64,000 nucleotides of DNA from Pseudomonas parakoreensis (GTDB taxonomy: Bacteria; Pseudomonadota; Gammaproteobacteria; Pseudomonadales; Pseudomonadaceae): contig NZ_BQHY01000004.1 of assembly GCF_021602155.1 (NCBI RefSeq), forward strand, positions 310,001 through 374,000, written 5' to 3'. Both the position numbers and the translations under genes were made by a program. This document shows, one piece after another, positions 7,880 to 16,244 of the stretch (positions are counted from its first letter, which is position 1; each line of letters starts with the position of its first letter). The notes beneath the pieces were generated by a model, which saw only the letters and a program-made list of their open reading frames with translations, made no database searches and was not told the origin of the DNA.

Positions 7880-8615
7880 ATCCGCCGAGCTGGGGTTGTA
7901 TACCCGCCCGGTCTACAACCTGAGTCGTGAAGATTCATCGCATCCATTGATCCTGGTGTGTGAGCACGCCAGCCGCTACATCCCCGAAGCCCTGAACAAC
8001 CTGGGCCTGGACGATGCAGCCGCGCGCGAGCACATCGCCTGGGACATCGGCGCCTTGCAACTGGCTGAAAAGCTTTCGCAGGTGCTCGGGGCGACACTGT
8101 TGAGCGCCAACTATTCACGGTTGCTGATCGACCTCAACCGGCCCCGGCATGCCCCCGACAGCATTCCGGCACAGAGCGAGATTTATCAGGTGCCCGGCAA
8201 TCGCGAGCTGGACGAAGCCACTCGCGAGTACCGGCGCCAGACGCTGTTCAAACCGTTTCACGCCCGGCTGCAAACCCTGATCGACCAACGCGTCGCGCAG
8301 GGTCAAGCGGTACGGGTGGTGGGGATTCACAGCTTTACCCCGGTGTATTACGGCCAGCCGCGCCCGCTGGAAGTCGGCGTGTTGTTCGGCCAGGCCAGCG
8401 CCTACGCACAACGGCTGATCGACGGCCTCGGCCAGCACCCGTTGAAGGTCGCGGGCAACCAGCCGTACCGGATCGACCCGCTGGGTGACATGACCGTGCC
8501 GGTGCACGGCGATGCCCGTGGACTGGAGTCGGTGCTGATCGAGGTGCGCAACGATCTGCTGCGCAGCCCGGAAGCGGTTTCGCTGTGGGCCCAGCGCCTG
8601 GCACCGCTGCTGTAA
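7863..8615 (+). CDS. N-formylglutamate amidohydrolase family protein
   Basis: A 250-residue FGase-fold enzyme (PF05013-like). It carries LVCEHASRYIP, HIAWDIGA, SANYSRLLIDLNRP and VGIHSFTPVYYGQPRPLEVGVLF, which hold the conserved His, Glu, Asp and Arg of the family. The start lies inside the end of the GS-like gene: either ATG 7863 or an in-frame GTG 7854. No other hut genes are nearby, so this is probably not histidine-pathway HutG. In this operon it may release an acyl or formyl group from a glutamate or gamma-glutamyl intermediate, which is inference. Confidence 0.82.
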   Translation: MHACTESAELGLYTRPVYNLSREDSSHPLILVCEHASRYIPEALNNLGLDDAAAREHIAWDIGALQLAEKLSQVLGATLLSANYSRLLIDLNRPRHAPDSIPAQSEIYQVPGNRELDEATREYRRQTLFKPFHARLQTLIDQRVAQGQAVRVVGIHSFTPVYYGQPRPLEVGVLFGQASAYAQRLIDGLGQHPLKVAGNQPYRIDPLGDMTVPVHGDARGLESVLIEVRNDLLRSPEAVSLWAQRLAPLL

Positions 8616-8700
8616 CGAATGCAAAGATTGATAACGCGGTAAACGATGGACCGACATAACAACGAAAAACGCCGGATAGGCTGACAAGGAGTTGCGCTTC

Positions 8701-10050
8701 ATGGAAATAGAAGAGTTCGGCTACAAACAGGAGTTGAAACGTAGCCTGACACTGACCGATCTGGTGGTGTACGGAATGATCTTCATGATCCCCATCGCCC
8801 CGTTTGGCGTGTATGGCTACGTCAATGCCGAGGCGCCCGGGATGGTGCCGCTGGCCTACATCATCGGCATGGTGGCGATGCTGTTCACCGCGTTGAGCTA
8901 TGGCAGCATGGCGCGGGCATTTCCGATTGCAGGTTCGGTCTACTCCTACGCGCAACGCGGCCTCAACCAACACGTCGGCTTTCTCGCCGGCTGGCTGATG
9001 CTGCTCGACTACCTGCTGATTCCGCCGCTGCTCTATGTCTACGCGGCGATGGCCCTGAACCATCTGTACCCGGACATTCCGAAAGTCGGCTTCATTCTGG
9101 CGTTCCTCGTCAGCGCGACGTTCGTCAACCTGCGCGGCATCACCTTCACCGCACGGATGAACATCATCTTCCTGCTGGCGCAATTGGTGGTGCTGGGGAT
9201 ATTCCTGTTCTACGCCTGGAATGCCCTGCACAACGGCGGCGGCAACGGCGAGCTGACCCTGGCGCCGCTGTATCACCCGGAAACATTCAACTTCGCCCTG
9301 CTGATGCAGGCGGTGTCGATTGCGGTACTGTCGTTTCTCGGCTTCGATGCGATCTCGACGCTCGCCGAAGAAATCAAGGGCGACCCGGGCAAAAGCGTCG
9401 GTCGGGCAGCGCTGATCACACTGCTGGTGATGGGCGCGATTTTCGTCGTACAGACCTGGATCGCCACCGACCTCGCTGCCGGCATGGGCTTCAAGTCCGC
9501 CGACACCGCGTTCTATGAAATCGCCGAAATCGCGGCGGGCAGCTGGCTGGCAACGCTGACCGGTGTGGCGACTGCTCTGGCCTGGGGGGTTGCCGTGGCA
9601 ATCACCTCGCAAGCCGCGGTGTCGCGCCTGCTGTTCGGCATGGCCCGTGACGGCAAGTTGCCGAAAGTGCTGGCCAAGGTGCACCCGAAGCACAACACCC
9701 CGTACCTGAGCATTTATCTGGTGGCGCTGCTGTCGCTGGTGATCTGCTACCTGTTCATCAATTCGGTCGACACCCTGACCTCGCTGGTCAACTTCGGTGC
9801 CCTCAGCGGTTTCATGCTGCTGCACCTGACAGTGATCAACTACTACTGGCGTCAGCAGAAGTCCGGTCAGGTCGTGCGCCATCTGATCTGCCCGGTGATC
9901 GGCTTCATCATCGTCGCCGCCATCATGTACAACATGGGCGTCGATGCGCAGAAACTCGGCCTGATCTGGATCGCGCTGGGTCTGGTGTACCTGTTCTTCC
10001 TGAACAAGCTCGGCGCCAGCAGCGCGCTGCCTGACCCGAGTAACGGCTGA
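8701..10050 (+). CDS. APC-superfamily amino acid/amine permease
   Basis: A 449-residue polytopic membrane protein with about twelve hydrophobic segments. The N-terminal LTDLVVYGMIFMIPIAPFGVYG and the FLGFDAISTLAEEIKGDPGKSVGRA loop are typical of the APC superfamily. AAGGAG lies 10 bases before the ATG. It follows the hydrolase gene by 85 bases and is probably the uptake system for the pathway substrate. Putrescine or amino-acid-type permeases are the closest in style; specificity is unknown. Confidence 0.88.
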   Translation: MEIEEFGYKQELKRSLTLTDLVVYGMIFMIPIAPFGVYGYVNAEAPGMVPLAYIIGMVAMLFTALSYGSMARAFPIAGSVYSYAQRGLNQHVGFLAGWLMLLDYLLIPPLLYVYAAMALNHLYPDIPKVGFILAFLVSATFVNLRGITFTARMNIIFLLAQLVVLGIFLFYAWNALHNGGGNGELTLAPLYHPETFNFALLMQAVSIAVLSFLGFDAISTLAEEIKGDPGKSVGRAALITLLVMGAIFVVQTWIATDLAAGMGFKSADTAFYEIAEIAAGSWLATLTGVATALAWGVAVAITSQAAVSRLLFGMARDGKLPKVLAKVHPKHNTPYLSIYLVALLSLVICYLFINSVDTLTSLVNFGALSGFMLLHLTVINYYWRQQKSGQVVRHLICPVIGFIIVAAIMYNMGVDAQKLGLIWIALGLVYLFFLNKLGASSALPDPSNG

Positions 10051-10060
10051 CAAGAAAAAG

Positions 10061-10097
10061 AGCGGCGTCTGACAACAAGTCAGGCGACCGCCGCTTT
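10061..10097 (+). terminator. Imperfect GC-rich hairpin after the permease gene
   Basis: AGCGGCG pairs with CGCCGCT around an inner CTGAC/GTCAG stem, followed by TTTAAA. With only three Ts it may attenuate rather than stop transcription into the acyltransferase genes. Confidence 0.45.
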
Positions 10098-10169
10098 AAA
10101 GCGTGGCAACCGACAGTGATAGTCAGGTTCGGTGCGGATCACCGGACCCTTTGATACAGGAGTGCATCC

Positions 10170-11186
10170 ATGCTGGTCTTACGCCCAGTCGAGCCAACCG
10201 ACCTGCCGCAATTGCAGCAACTGGCCCGCGACAGTCTGGTCGGCGTCACGTCGCTGCCGGACGACAGCGAACGCCTGCGTGAAAAAATCGCCGGTTCCTG
10301 CGCCTCGTTCGACCACGACATTCAGGCGCAAGGCCCGGAAAATTACTTCTTCGTGCTGGAGGACCTCGACACTCGGCGGCTGGTCGGCTGCTCGGAGATT
10401 CTCGCCACGGCCGGTTTCAACGAACCGTTCTACAGCCTGCGCAACCGCCACTTCACCAGCGCCTCGCGGGAATTGAACATCGAACACGGCGTGCCGGCGC
10501 TGTCGTTGTGTCACGACCTCAACGACCACACCCTGCTGCGCGGTTTTCACATCGACAATGCGCTGGTGCGCAGCGCTTTTTCCGAACTGCTGTCGCGGGC
10601 TCGGCTGCTGTTCATCGCCGCTCACGCATCCCGTTTCGCCGATGCGGTGATCACCGAAATCGTCGGCTACAGCGATGAGAATGGCCATTCACCGTTCTGG
10701 GATGCACTGGGCAAGCATTTCTTCGACCTGCCCTACGTCGAGGCCGAGCGCCTGTGCGGTCTGCAAAGCCGCACCTTTCTCGCCGAACTGATGCCGCAAT
10801 ACCCGATTTACGTGCCGATGCTGCCCCCGGAAGCACAGGCATGCATCGGCCGGATTCACCCGGACGGCCAGGAAGCGTTCGACATCCTTGAACGCGAAGG
10901 CTTTGAAACCAACAGCTACATCGACCTGTTCGACGCGGGCCCGACCCTGTATGCGCGCACCGCGAACATCCGTTCGATCGCCCGCAGCCAGACCGCCACC
11001 GTGCGCCAGCAAGCACAAATCGACGCTCGGGGACGCTATCTGGTGAGCAACGACGCCTTGCACGGTTTCCGGGCCATCGTCGCCGAACTGGATTACCAGC
11101 CCGATCAACCGCTGTCCCTTACGCCAGCCCTGTGCACGGCGCTGAAGGTCACCGATGGCAGCACGATCAGGCTGACAGCCCTGTGA
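10170..11186 (+). CDS. Arginine/ornithine N-succinyltransferase alpha-subunit-like protein (AruF paralogue)
   Basis: A 338-residue AstA-family acyltransferase. It follows AruF along its length: LRPVEPTDLPQLQQLARDS, VGVTSLPDDSERLREKI, ALSLCHDLNDHTLL, EIVGYSDENGHSPFWDALGKHFF, SRTFLAELMPQYPIYVPMLP and FETNSYIDLFDAGPTL. AGGAG precedes the ATG. In the known pathway AruF and AruG form the heteromeric enzyme that transfers succinyl from CoA to the alpha-amino group of arginine or ornithine. Here the pair stands outside any astBCDE genes, so a different acceptor is likely. Confidence 0.85.
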   Translation: MLVLRPVEPTDLPQLQQLARDSLVGVTSLPDDSERLREKIAGSCASFDHDIQAQGPENYFFVLEDLDTRRLVGCSEILATAGFNEPFYSLRNRHFTSASRELNIEHGVPALSLCHDLNDHTLLRGFHIDNALVRSAFSELLSRARLLFIAAHASRFADAVITEIVGYSDENGHSPFWDALGKHFFDLPYVEAERLCGLQSRTFLAELMPQYPIYVPMLPPEAQACIGRIHPDGQEAFDILEREGFETNSYIDLFDAGPTLYARTANIRSIARSQTATVRQQAQIDARGRYLVSNDALHGFRAIVAELDYQPDQPLSLTPALCTALKVTDGSTIRLTAL

Positions 11187-11247
11187 ACGGCGCCCAGTTG
11201 CACACCCAACGACAGTGCCCGAACAGGCGCGTACAAGGAGTTACCGC

Positions 11248-12282
11248 ATGATCGTCCGTCCGGTCAAAGTCAGCGACCTGCCAGCGCTGATGACTCTGGT
11301 GCAGCAGGCCGGCCCCGGGTTCACCACCCTGCCGGCCAATGAAGACCGCCTCGCTCACCGGGTGCGCTGGGCGCAGCGTGCGTTCGCCGAGCAGGTGGAA
11401 CGGGCTGACGCCGACTACCTGTTCGTGCTCGAAGACGACGACCTGCGCGTGGTGGGTGTCAGCGCCCTGACCGGCGCGGTTGGCCTGCGCGAGCCGTGGT
11501 ACAACTACCGCGTCGGGTTGACCGTGAGTTCGTCAGCGGATCTGGGCATTTCCCGACAGATACCCACGCTGTTTCTCAATAATGAGCTGACCGGCCAGTC
11601 GGAGCTGTGCTCGCTGTTTCTCAGCCACGACCATCGTCATGGCAGCAACGGCCGGCTGCTGTCGTTGGGGCGCCTGCTGTTCGTGGCTGAATTTCCGCAG
11701 TTGTTTGGCGAGAAGATGATCGCCGAACTGCGTGGCAGTGCCGATGAACGCGGTTGTTCGCCGTTCTGGGACAGCCTGGGCCGGCACTTTTTCCAGATGG
11801 ACTTCAGCCACGCCGACCACTTGTCGGGTCTGGGCAACAAGTCGTTCATCGCCGAACTGATGCCGCGCCAGCCGTTGTACACCTGCATGCTGACCGAACA
11901 GGCACAAGCGGCCATCGGCCAGCCACACCCCAATACCGAGCCGGCGCTGAAGATCCTGCGCGAGGAAGGCTTTGTACATAAGGGCTACATCGACATCTTC
12001 GACGGTGGCCCGGTGATCGAAGCGCCAATCGGCAGCATTCGTACCGTGCGCGACAGCCAGGCGCTGACCTTGAGCCTCGGCACGCCGGACGATCAGGCCC
12101 CCTTGTGGCTGATCCATAACCGTCGCCTGGAGAACTGCCGCATCACCGTGGCCCCCGGTCGTCTGGTCGGCAATACCCTGGTGGTCGACCGCCTGACCGC
12201 CAAGCGCCTGCAACTGCAGCCGGGCAATTCGGTCCGCGCCGTGCTGCTGCCCAGGCAACAGCAACACGCAGTCGCGGCCTGA
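11248..12282 (+). CDS. Arginine N-succinyltransferase beta-subunit-like protein (AruG paralogue)
   Basis: A 344-residue AstA-family protein that tracks AruG: MIVRPVKVSDLPALMTLV, FTTLPANEDRL, LREPWYNYRVGLTVS, IPTLFLNNELTGQSELCSLFL, CSPFWDSLGRHFFQMDFS and YIDIFDGGPVIEAP. The ATG at 11248 has AAGGAG in front; the open frame extends upstream but without family similarity. The C-terminus (QQQHAVAA) is slightly longer than in typical AruG. It presumably forms a heteromer with the preceding AruF-like protein. Confidence 0.85.
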   Translation: MIVRPVKVSDLPALMTLVQQAGPGFTTLPANEDRLAHRVRWAQRAFAEQVERADADYLFVLEDDDLRVVGVSALTGAVGLREPWYNYRVGLTVSSSADLGISRQIPTLFLNNELTGQSELCSLFLSHDHRHGSNGRLLSLGRLLFVAEFPQLFGEKMIAELRGSADERGCSPFWDSLGRHFFQMDFSHADHLSGLGNKSFIAELMPRQPLYTCMLTEQAQAAIGQPHPNTEPALKILREEGFVHKGYIDIFDGGPVIEAPIGSIRTVRDSQALTLSLGTPDDQAPLWLIHNRRLENCRITVAPGRLVGNTLVVDRLTAKRLQLQPGNSVRAVLLPRQQQHAVAA

Positions 12283-12467
12283 ACAACTGTCCTGACACTG
12301 GAAATCCGCTGATTGCAGATGAAACCTTTCAGCCTTTGCATCCGTGATCAACGCCTCACTCGCAAATTCGTCATGAATCTTGACCCATTCGCGTGATAGC
12401 CTTTTCATTCTTCGGCGTTGACACCTTTGCTCAAGCCGTTCCATTCCTTTGTATTGGTGGAACTCGT

Positions 12468-13337
12468 ATGACCAGGCTTTCCCATCAAGATTTGCGCCGT
12501 AATTTCCGTCAATTGCTGGCTTCCGACACCTGCTACCACACGGCCTCGGTGTTCGACCCGATGTCCGCGCGCATCGCCGCAGACCTGGGTTTTGAAGTGG
12601 GGATCCTCGGCGGCTCCGTCGCCTCTTTGCAGGTGTTGGGCGCTCCCGACTTCGCCTTGATCACCCTCAGCGAGTTCGCTGAGCAGGCCACCCGCATCGG
12701 CCGCGTCGCTCAACTGCCCGTGATCGCCGACGCCGACCACGGCTACGGCAACGCCCTCAACGTGATGCGCACCATCGTTGAGCTGGAACGCGCCGGCGTC
12801 GCCGCACTGACCATCGAAGACACACTGCTGCCGGCACAATTCGGCCGTAAATCCACCGACCTGATCTCGGTTGCCGAAGGCGTCGGCAAGATCCGTGCAG
12901 CGCTGGAAGCCCGGGTCGATTCGGAAATGGCGATCATCGCCCGCACCAACGCCGGTATTCTGCCGAACCAGGAAATCATCAGCCGCACCAAGCAATACCA
13001 GGCCGCCGGTGCCGACGGCATCTGCATGGTCGGCGTGCAGGACTTCGATCAGCTAGAACAGATTGCCGAACACTTGACCGTGCCACTGATGCTGGTCACC
13101 TACGGCAACCCGGCGCTGCGCGACGACAAGCGTCTGGCCGAACTCGGTGTGCGCGTAACCATCGACGGTCACGGCGCGTACTTCGCGGCGATCAAGGCCA
13201 CCTACGACAGCCTGCGTGAGCAACGACAGATCTTTACCCAGGCTTCGGACCTGAGTGCCACCGAACTGACGCACACCTACACCCAGCCAGAGGACTACAT
13301 TCTCTGGGCGAAGGAATACATGAGCGTCAAGGAGTGA
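12468..13337 (+). CDS. Oxaloacetate decarboxylase, isocitrate lyase/PEP mutase superfamily (PA4872 type)
   Basis: A 289-residue protein, the size of P. aeruginosa PA4872. The metal-binding acidic cluster is [13 protein letters not shown] with Asp88 and Asp90. [10 protein letters not shown] follows, and His235 sits in TIDGHGAYF; that His marks the oxaloacetate decarboxylase branch of the superfamily. Start ATG 12468 is chosen by match to that length; the longer upstream frame has no similarity. It breaks oxaloacetate to pyruvate and CO2. It is 185 bases after the acyltransferase gene, so membership of that operon is uncertain. Confidence 0.88.
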   Translation: MTRLSHQDLRRNFRQLLASDTCYHTASVFDPMSARIAADLGFEVGILGGSVASLQVLGAPDFALITLSEFAEQATRIGRVAQLPVIADADHGYGNALNVMRTIVELERAGVAALTIEDTLLPAQFGRKSTDLISVAEGVGKIRAALEARVDSEMAIIARTNAGILPNQEIISRTKQYQAAGADGICMVGVQDFDQLEQIAEHLTVPLMLVTYGNPALRDDKRLAELGVRVTIDGHGAYFAAIKATYDSLREQRQIFTQASDLSATELTHTYTQPEDYILWAKEYMSVKE

Positions 13338-13357
13338 TGTGATGACCGGGCTGACGC

Positions 13358-13446
13358 TATCGCTGGCAAGCCAGCTCCCACAGGTTATTTGGCCGACATG
13401 GATTTGTGGGCATCACCAAAGTCCGTGGGAGCTGGCCTGCCAGTAA
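13358..13446. repeat. REP-type inverted repeat pair
   Basis: Arms tcgctggcaagccagctccc and a diverged gggagctggcctgccag surround a spacer. It is the first of two such pairs between the decarboxylase and peptidase genes, which are convergent. Confidence 0.8.
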
Positions 13447-13487
13447 AAGCAGTGGATCAGGCTATATGGATGTTGATTGTGCTCACG

Positions 13488-13584
13488 CCATCGCGAGCAG
13501 GCTCGCTCCCACATTTGATCGGTGTCGAACACAGATACTGCGTCCACTGAAGTTCTACTGTGGGAGCTGGCTTGCCAGCGATGG
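13488..13584. repeat. REP-type inverted repeat pair, mixed arms
   Basis: The left arm is the GCGAGCAGGCTCGC type and the right arm the GCTGGCTTGCCAGC type, so it combines two sequence variants of the same REP family. It directly follows the previous pair. Confidence 0.78.
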
Positions 13585-13623
13585 GGCCGGTCGCCTCAGC
13601 ACTGAACAATGTTCAGACTGTGA

Positions 13624-14856
13624 CTATTTGGCCAATTCCATGATCATCCGCGACAACAGATAAATCCGCGGCGCCACGCTCGCCACTTCAGCGTACTCCT
13701 CCGGCGTATGAATATTGCCGCCGACAATACCGAAACCGTCCAGCGTCGGTGTGCCCACGCCGGCTGACAGGCTGGCATCCGCTGCACCACCACTGCCCTC
13801 TTCGGTCAGCTTGCGGCCGATCTCGCCGTAAATCCCTTGGGCCATCGCCATCAAGCGATCCGACTCCGCCGTTTGCGGCATCGGCGGCAAGCCGCGTTTG
13901 AGGCTGGTGGTGACTTCGGTTTCCGCGATCAGCTTGTCCTGCGAGACCCGCGCCAGGTCTTTCTCGATCCGGTCGAACTCTTCCGGCACGGCCGCGCGCA
14001 CGTCAGCCTTGGCGGTGGCGTGATCGGGAATCACGTTGGTGCGGTCGCCGGCCTGGAGCACAGTGAAGTTGATCGTGGTTTTCTTCGCTTCGTCGCCGAG
14101 TTTGCCCAGTTGCAGAATCTGGTGCGCCGCTTCCATCGCTGCGTTGCGTCCCAGCTCCGGCGCGACGCCCGCATGCGCAGCCTTGCCCTTGACCTCGACC
14201 AGCGCCGTTGCGCTGCCTTTGCGCCACACCACCAGACCATCGGCCGGACGCCCCGGTTCGAGGTTGAGCGTCACGTCGTGGGCCTTGGCGGTTTTCTTGA
14301 TCAGGTCGGTGGCGACGTCCGAGCCGGTTTCTTCGCTGGCATCGAGCAGGAAGGTGATTTGCGCGTAATCCTTGAAGTCGAGGTTCTTCAGGATCTTCAG
14401 CGCGTAGATCCCGGCGACGATGCCACCCTTGTCGTCCATCACCCCCGGCCCGTAGGCGCGGCCGTCCTTGATATGGAACGGGCGCTCGGCGGCGGAGCCT
14501 TCCTTGAACACCGTGTCCATGTGCGCCATCAAGAGGATTTTCGCCTTGCCGGTGCCTTTGAAAGTGGCCAGCACGTGGTTGGTTTTTTCCGGGGTGTTGG
14601 GCACCAGCTCGATGGTGGCGCCGAGTTTTTTCAGCTCGTCGATGGCGATCTCGCTGACATGTTTGAGGCCCGGTTCATAGCCGGAACCGGAGTCGATGTT
14701 GACCAGCCGCTCCAGCAGTTTCAGGGCTTCAGGCTGATACTGCTCGGCATCGGCCAGCACTTGCTTGTGCGGTTCGGCGAAGGCACCGGCAGCGCTGAAG
14801 GCGAGAGACAGGCCGAGGCTGGCGGCCAGCAGGGAGCGGGGAAATGAGAACGTCAT
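13624..14856 (-). CDS. M20-family zinc peptidase (glutamate carboxypeptidase CPG2-like), secreted
   Basis: A 410-residue protein with a signal peptide (MTFSFPRSLLAASLGL, then FAEPHK). Zinc and catalytic motifs of the M20 fold are all seen: LLMAHMDTVF, GPGVMDDKGG, DASEETGS, NLEPGRPADG and the late GGNIHTPEEYAEV histidine. The frame is open upstream, but the signal peptide and an AAGGATC site before ATG 14856 fix the start. Members of this group cleave C-terminal glutamate from folates or small peptides in the periplasm. Whether folate is the substrate is not shown. Confidence 0.88.
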   Translation of the reverse strand: MTFSFPRSLLAASLGLSLAFSAAGAFAEPHKQVLADAEQYQPEALKLLERLVNIDSGSGYEPGLKHVSEIAIDELKKLGATIELVPNTPEKTNHVLATFKGTGKAKILLMAHMDTVFKEGSAAERPFHIKDGRAYGPGVMDDKGGIVAGIYALKILKNLDFKDYAQITFLLDASEETGSDVATDLIKKTAKAHDVTLNLEPGRPADGLVVWRKGSATALVEVKGKAAHAGVAPELGRNAAMEAAHQILQLGKLGDEAKKTTINFTVLQAGDRTNVIPDHATAKADVRAAVPEEFDRIEKDLARVSQDKLIAETEVTTSLKRGLPPMPQTAESDRLMAMAQGIYGEIGRKLTEEGSGGAADASLSAGVGTPTLDGFGIVGGNIHTPEEYAEVASVAPRIYLLSRMIMELAK

Positions 14857-14998
14857 GAATCGATCCTTGTTTCGCGTCGGGGGATTCAAACCGTACCTGA
14901 CATCAACGCAAGGCTCTATAGCGGATGCGACACCGGAGCCGCCGACACCGAACACTTCCAGGAGCGAGCCGGCTCGCACAGGTGAATGTGGTGAGCAG

Positions 14999-16072
14999 TC
15001 AGACCGAATCGAGCAGTTCCTGTTTCGGCAGGTCGTCACTGTTGCAAATCACCCGATTGCGCCCGGTCGCCTTGGCCTCGTACAGCGCCTGATCCGCATC
15101 ATTGAGCCAGCGGGTCGCGTCGCCATGCGCCGGATCATAAGCCGCCAGACCGATGCTCAGGCTGACCTTGAGCGCCGGGTTCTGCTCGTAACCCAGCGTG
15201 GCGAAACGTTCGCGCAAGGCTTCCATCGCCTGCGCCGCATTGAACAGCGGCAGGTCGGGCAGAATCACGCAGAACTCATCGCCGCCGTAGCGACCGGCGA
15301 TATCCGCAGCGCGCAGGTTCTGCTTGAGCATTTTGCTCAACTGGCGCAGGACGATGTCACCCGCCACATGCCCATACGTGTCATTGATCGACTTGAAGTG
15401 GTCGATATCGATCAACGCAATCGCCGCGCCCTGTTGCTGTCGACGGCAACGTTGAAAAGCGATGTCCAGTTGATCCTTCCAGGCGCCGTGGTTGAGCAGA
15501 CCGGTCAGGCTGTCGGTGCGACTCAGGGCCAGCAGTTCACGCTTGTGCAGGCCCAGCGTGTAGGCCTGGCGAAAGCAGATCCAGCCCAGCGCCAACGGGT
15601 ACAGCATCAGCAATGGCAGGCAGGCATACAGCTGTAAAGGTGAGGTGGGCGGGATGAACGCCGGGGCGAACACCACCAGGCCGACGCCGATTCCAAGGAC
15701 CTGCGCCGCCAGGCCCGCCGCGAGAAAACGCACGCCACCGATGGCGACGTTATTCATCGCCATCATCGAAACGGTAGTGGCACTGGGCAACGGATTGAAC
15801 TGCATGGCGGCGACCCAGAAGCCGCCCGTAAACGCGTCGATCAACAGATTGCGGTGTTCAGCATGGTAGGGAACGCTGGAGCGACGGGCCCATTGAAACG
15901 CCAGATGCGGCCAGACCAGGCCATTGAACAGCATCAGTGCCCAGACCCACGGCGACGGGTCAAGCGGGTACATCGCCACGCTCACGCACAACAACCCCAG
16001 CACCAGGCCGAGGGTTCGCGATGTATAAAGCCTCCTGGCCAGTGAAAGTCCCTTTCCCCCCTTGTTTCGCAT
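14999..16072 (-). CDS. Diguanylate cyclase with MASE2-like membrane sensor
   Basis: About 357 residues. The N-terminal 170 or so form several hydrophobic helices starting LARRLYTSRTLGLVLGLL, resembling the MASE2 sensor of AdrA/DgcC-type cyclases. The C-terminal GGDEF domain has DSLTGLLNHGAW, IDIDHFKSINDTYGH and an intact RYGGDEF signature. An RxxD inhibitory site (RAAD) lies exactly five residues before GGDEF, so product inhibition by c-di-GMP is expected. A GTG at 16087 is an alternative start. It makes c-di-GMP at the inner membrane and could influence the exopolysaccharide locus downstream, which is speculation. Confidence 0.9.
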   Translation of the reverse strand: MRNKGGKGLSLARRLYTSRTLGLVLGLLCVSVAMYPLDPSPWVWALMLFNGLVWPHLAFQWARRSSVPYHAEHRNLLIDAFTGGFWVAAMQFNPLPSATTVSMMAMNNVAIGGVRFLAAGLAAQVLGIGVGLVVFAPAFIPPTSPLQLYACLPLLMLYPLALGWICFRQAYTLGLHKRELLALSRTDSLTGLLNHGAWKDQLDIAFQRCRRQQQGAAIALIDIDHFKSINDTYGHVAGDIVLRQLSKMLKQNLRAADIAGRYGGDEFCVILPDLPLFNAAQAMEALRERFATLGYEQNPALKVSLSIGLAAYDPAHGDATRWLNDADQALYEAKATGRNRVICNSDDLPKQELLDSV

Positions 16073-16244
16073 AAGGGCCTCGACCACTCAACGGAACCTG
16101 CGCACACCGTCAGACCGATGTGCTGGGAGTCTATCAGCCAGCCGCTAAATAGCCATCACCGCCCAGCCGCCCGCTCCCACTCGGCGAATTTTTAGCTATA
16201 CCTGAAAGGATGAAAACGGTGAAACGACTATAAAAAGGAGACCC

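Noticed and set aside
8335-10053. A 572-codon open frame antisense to the permease gene
   Set aside because: The permease on the other strand has clear membrane helices and a good ribosome site. The antisense product is rich in Arg, Gln, His and Asp without any domain, as expected for a shadow of GC-rich coding sequence.
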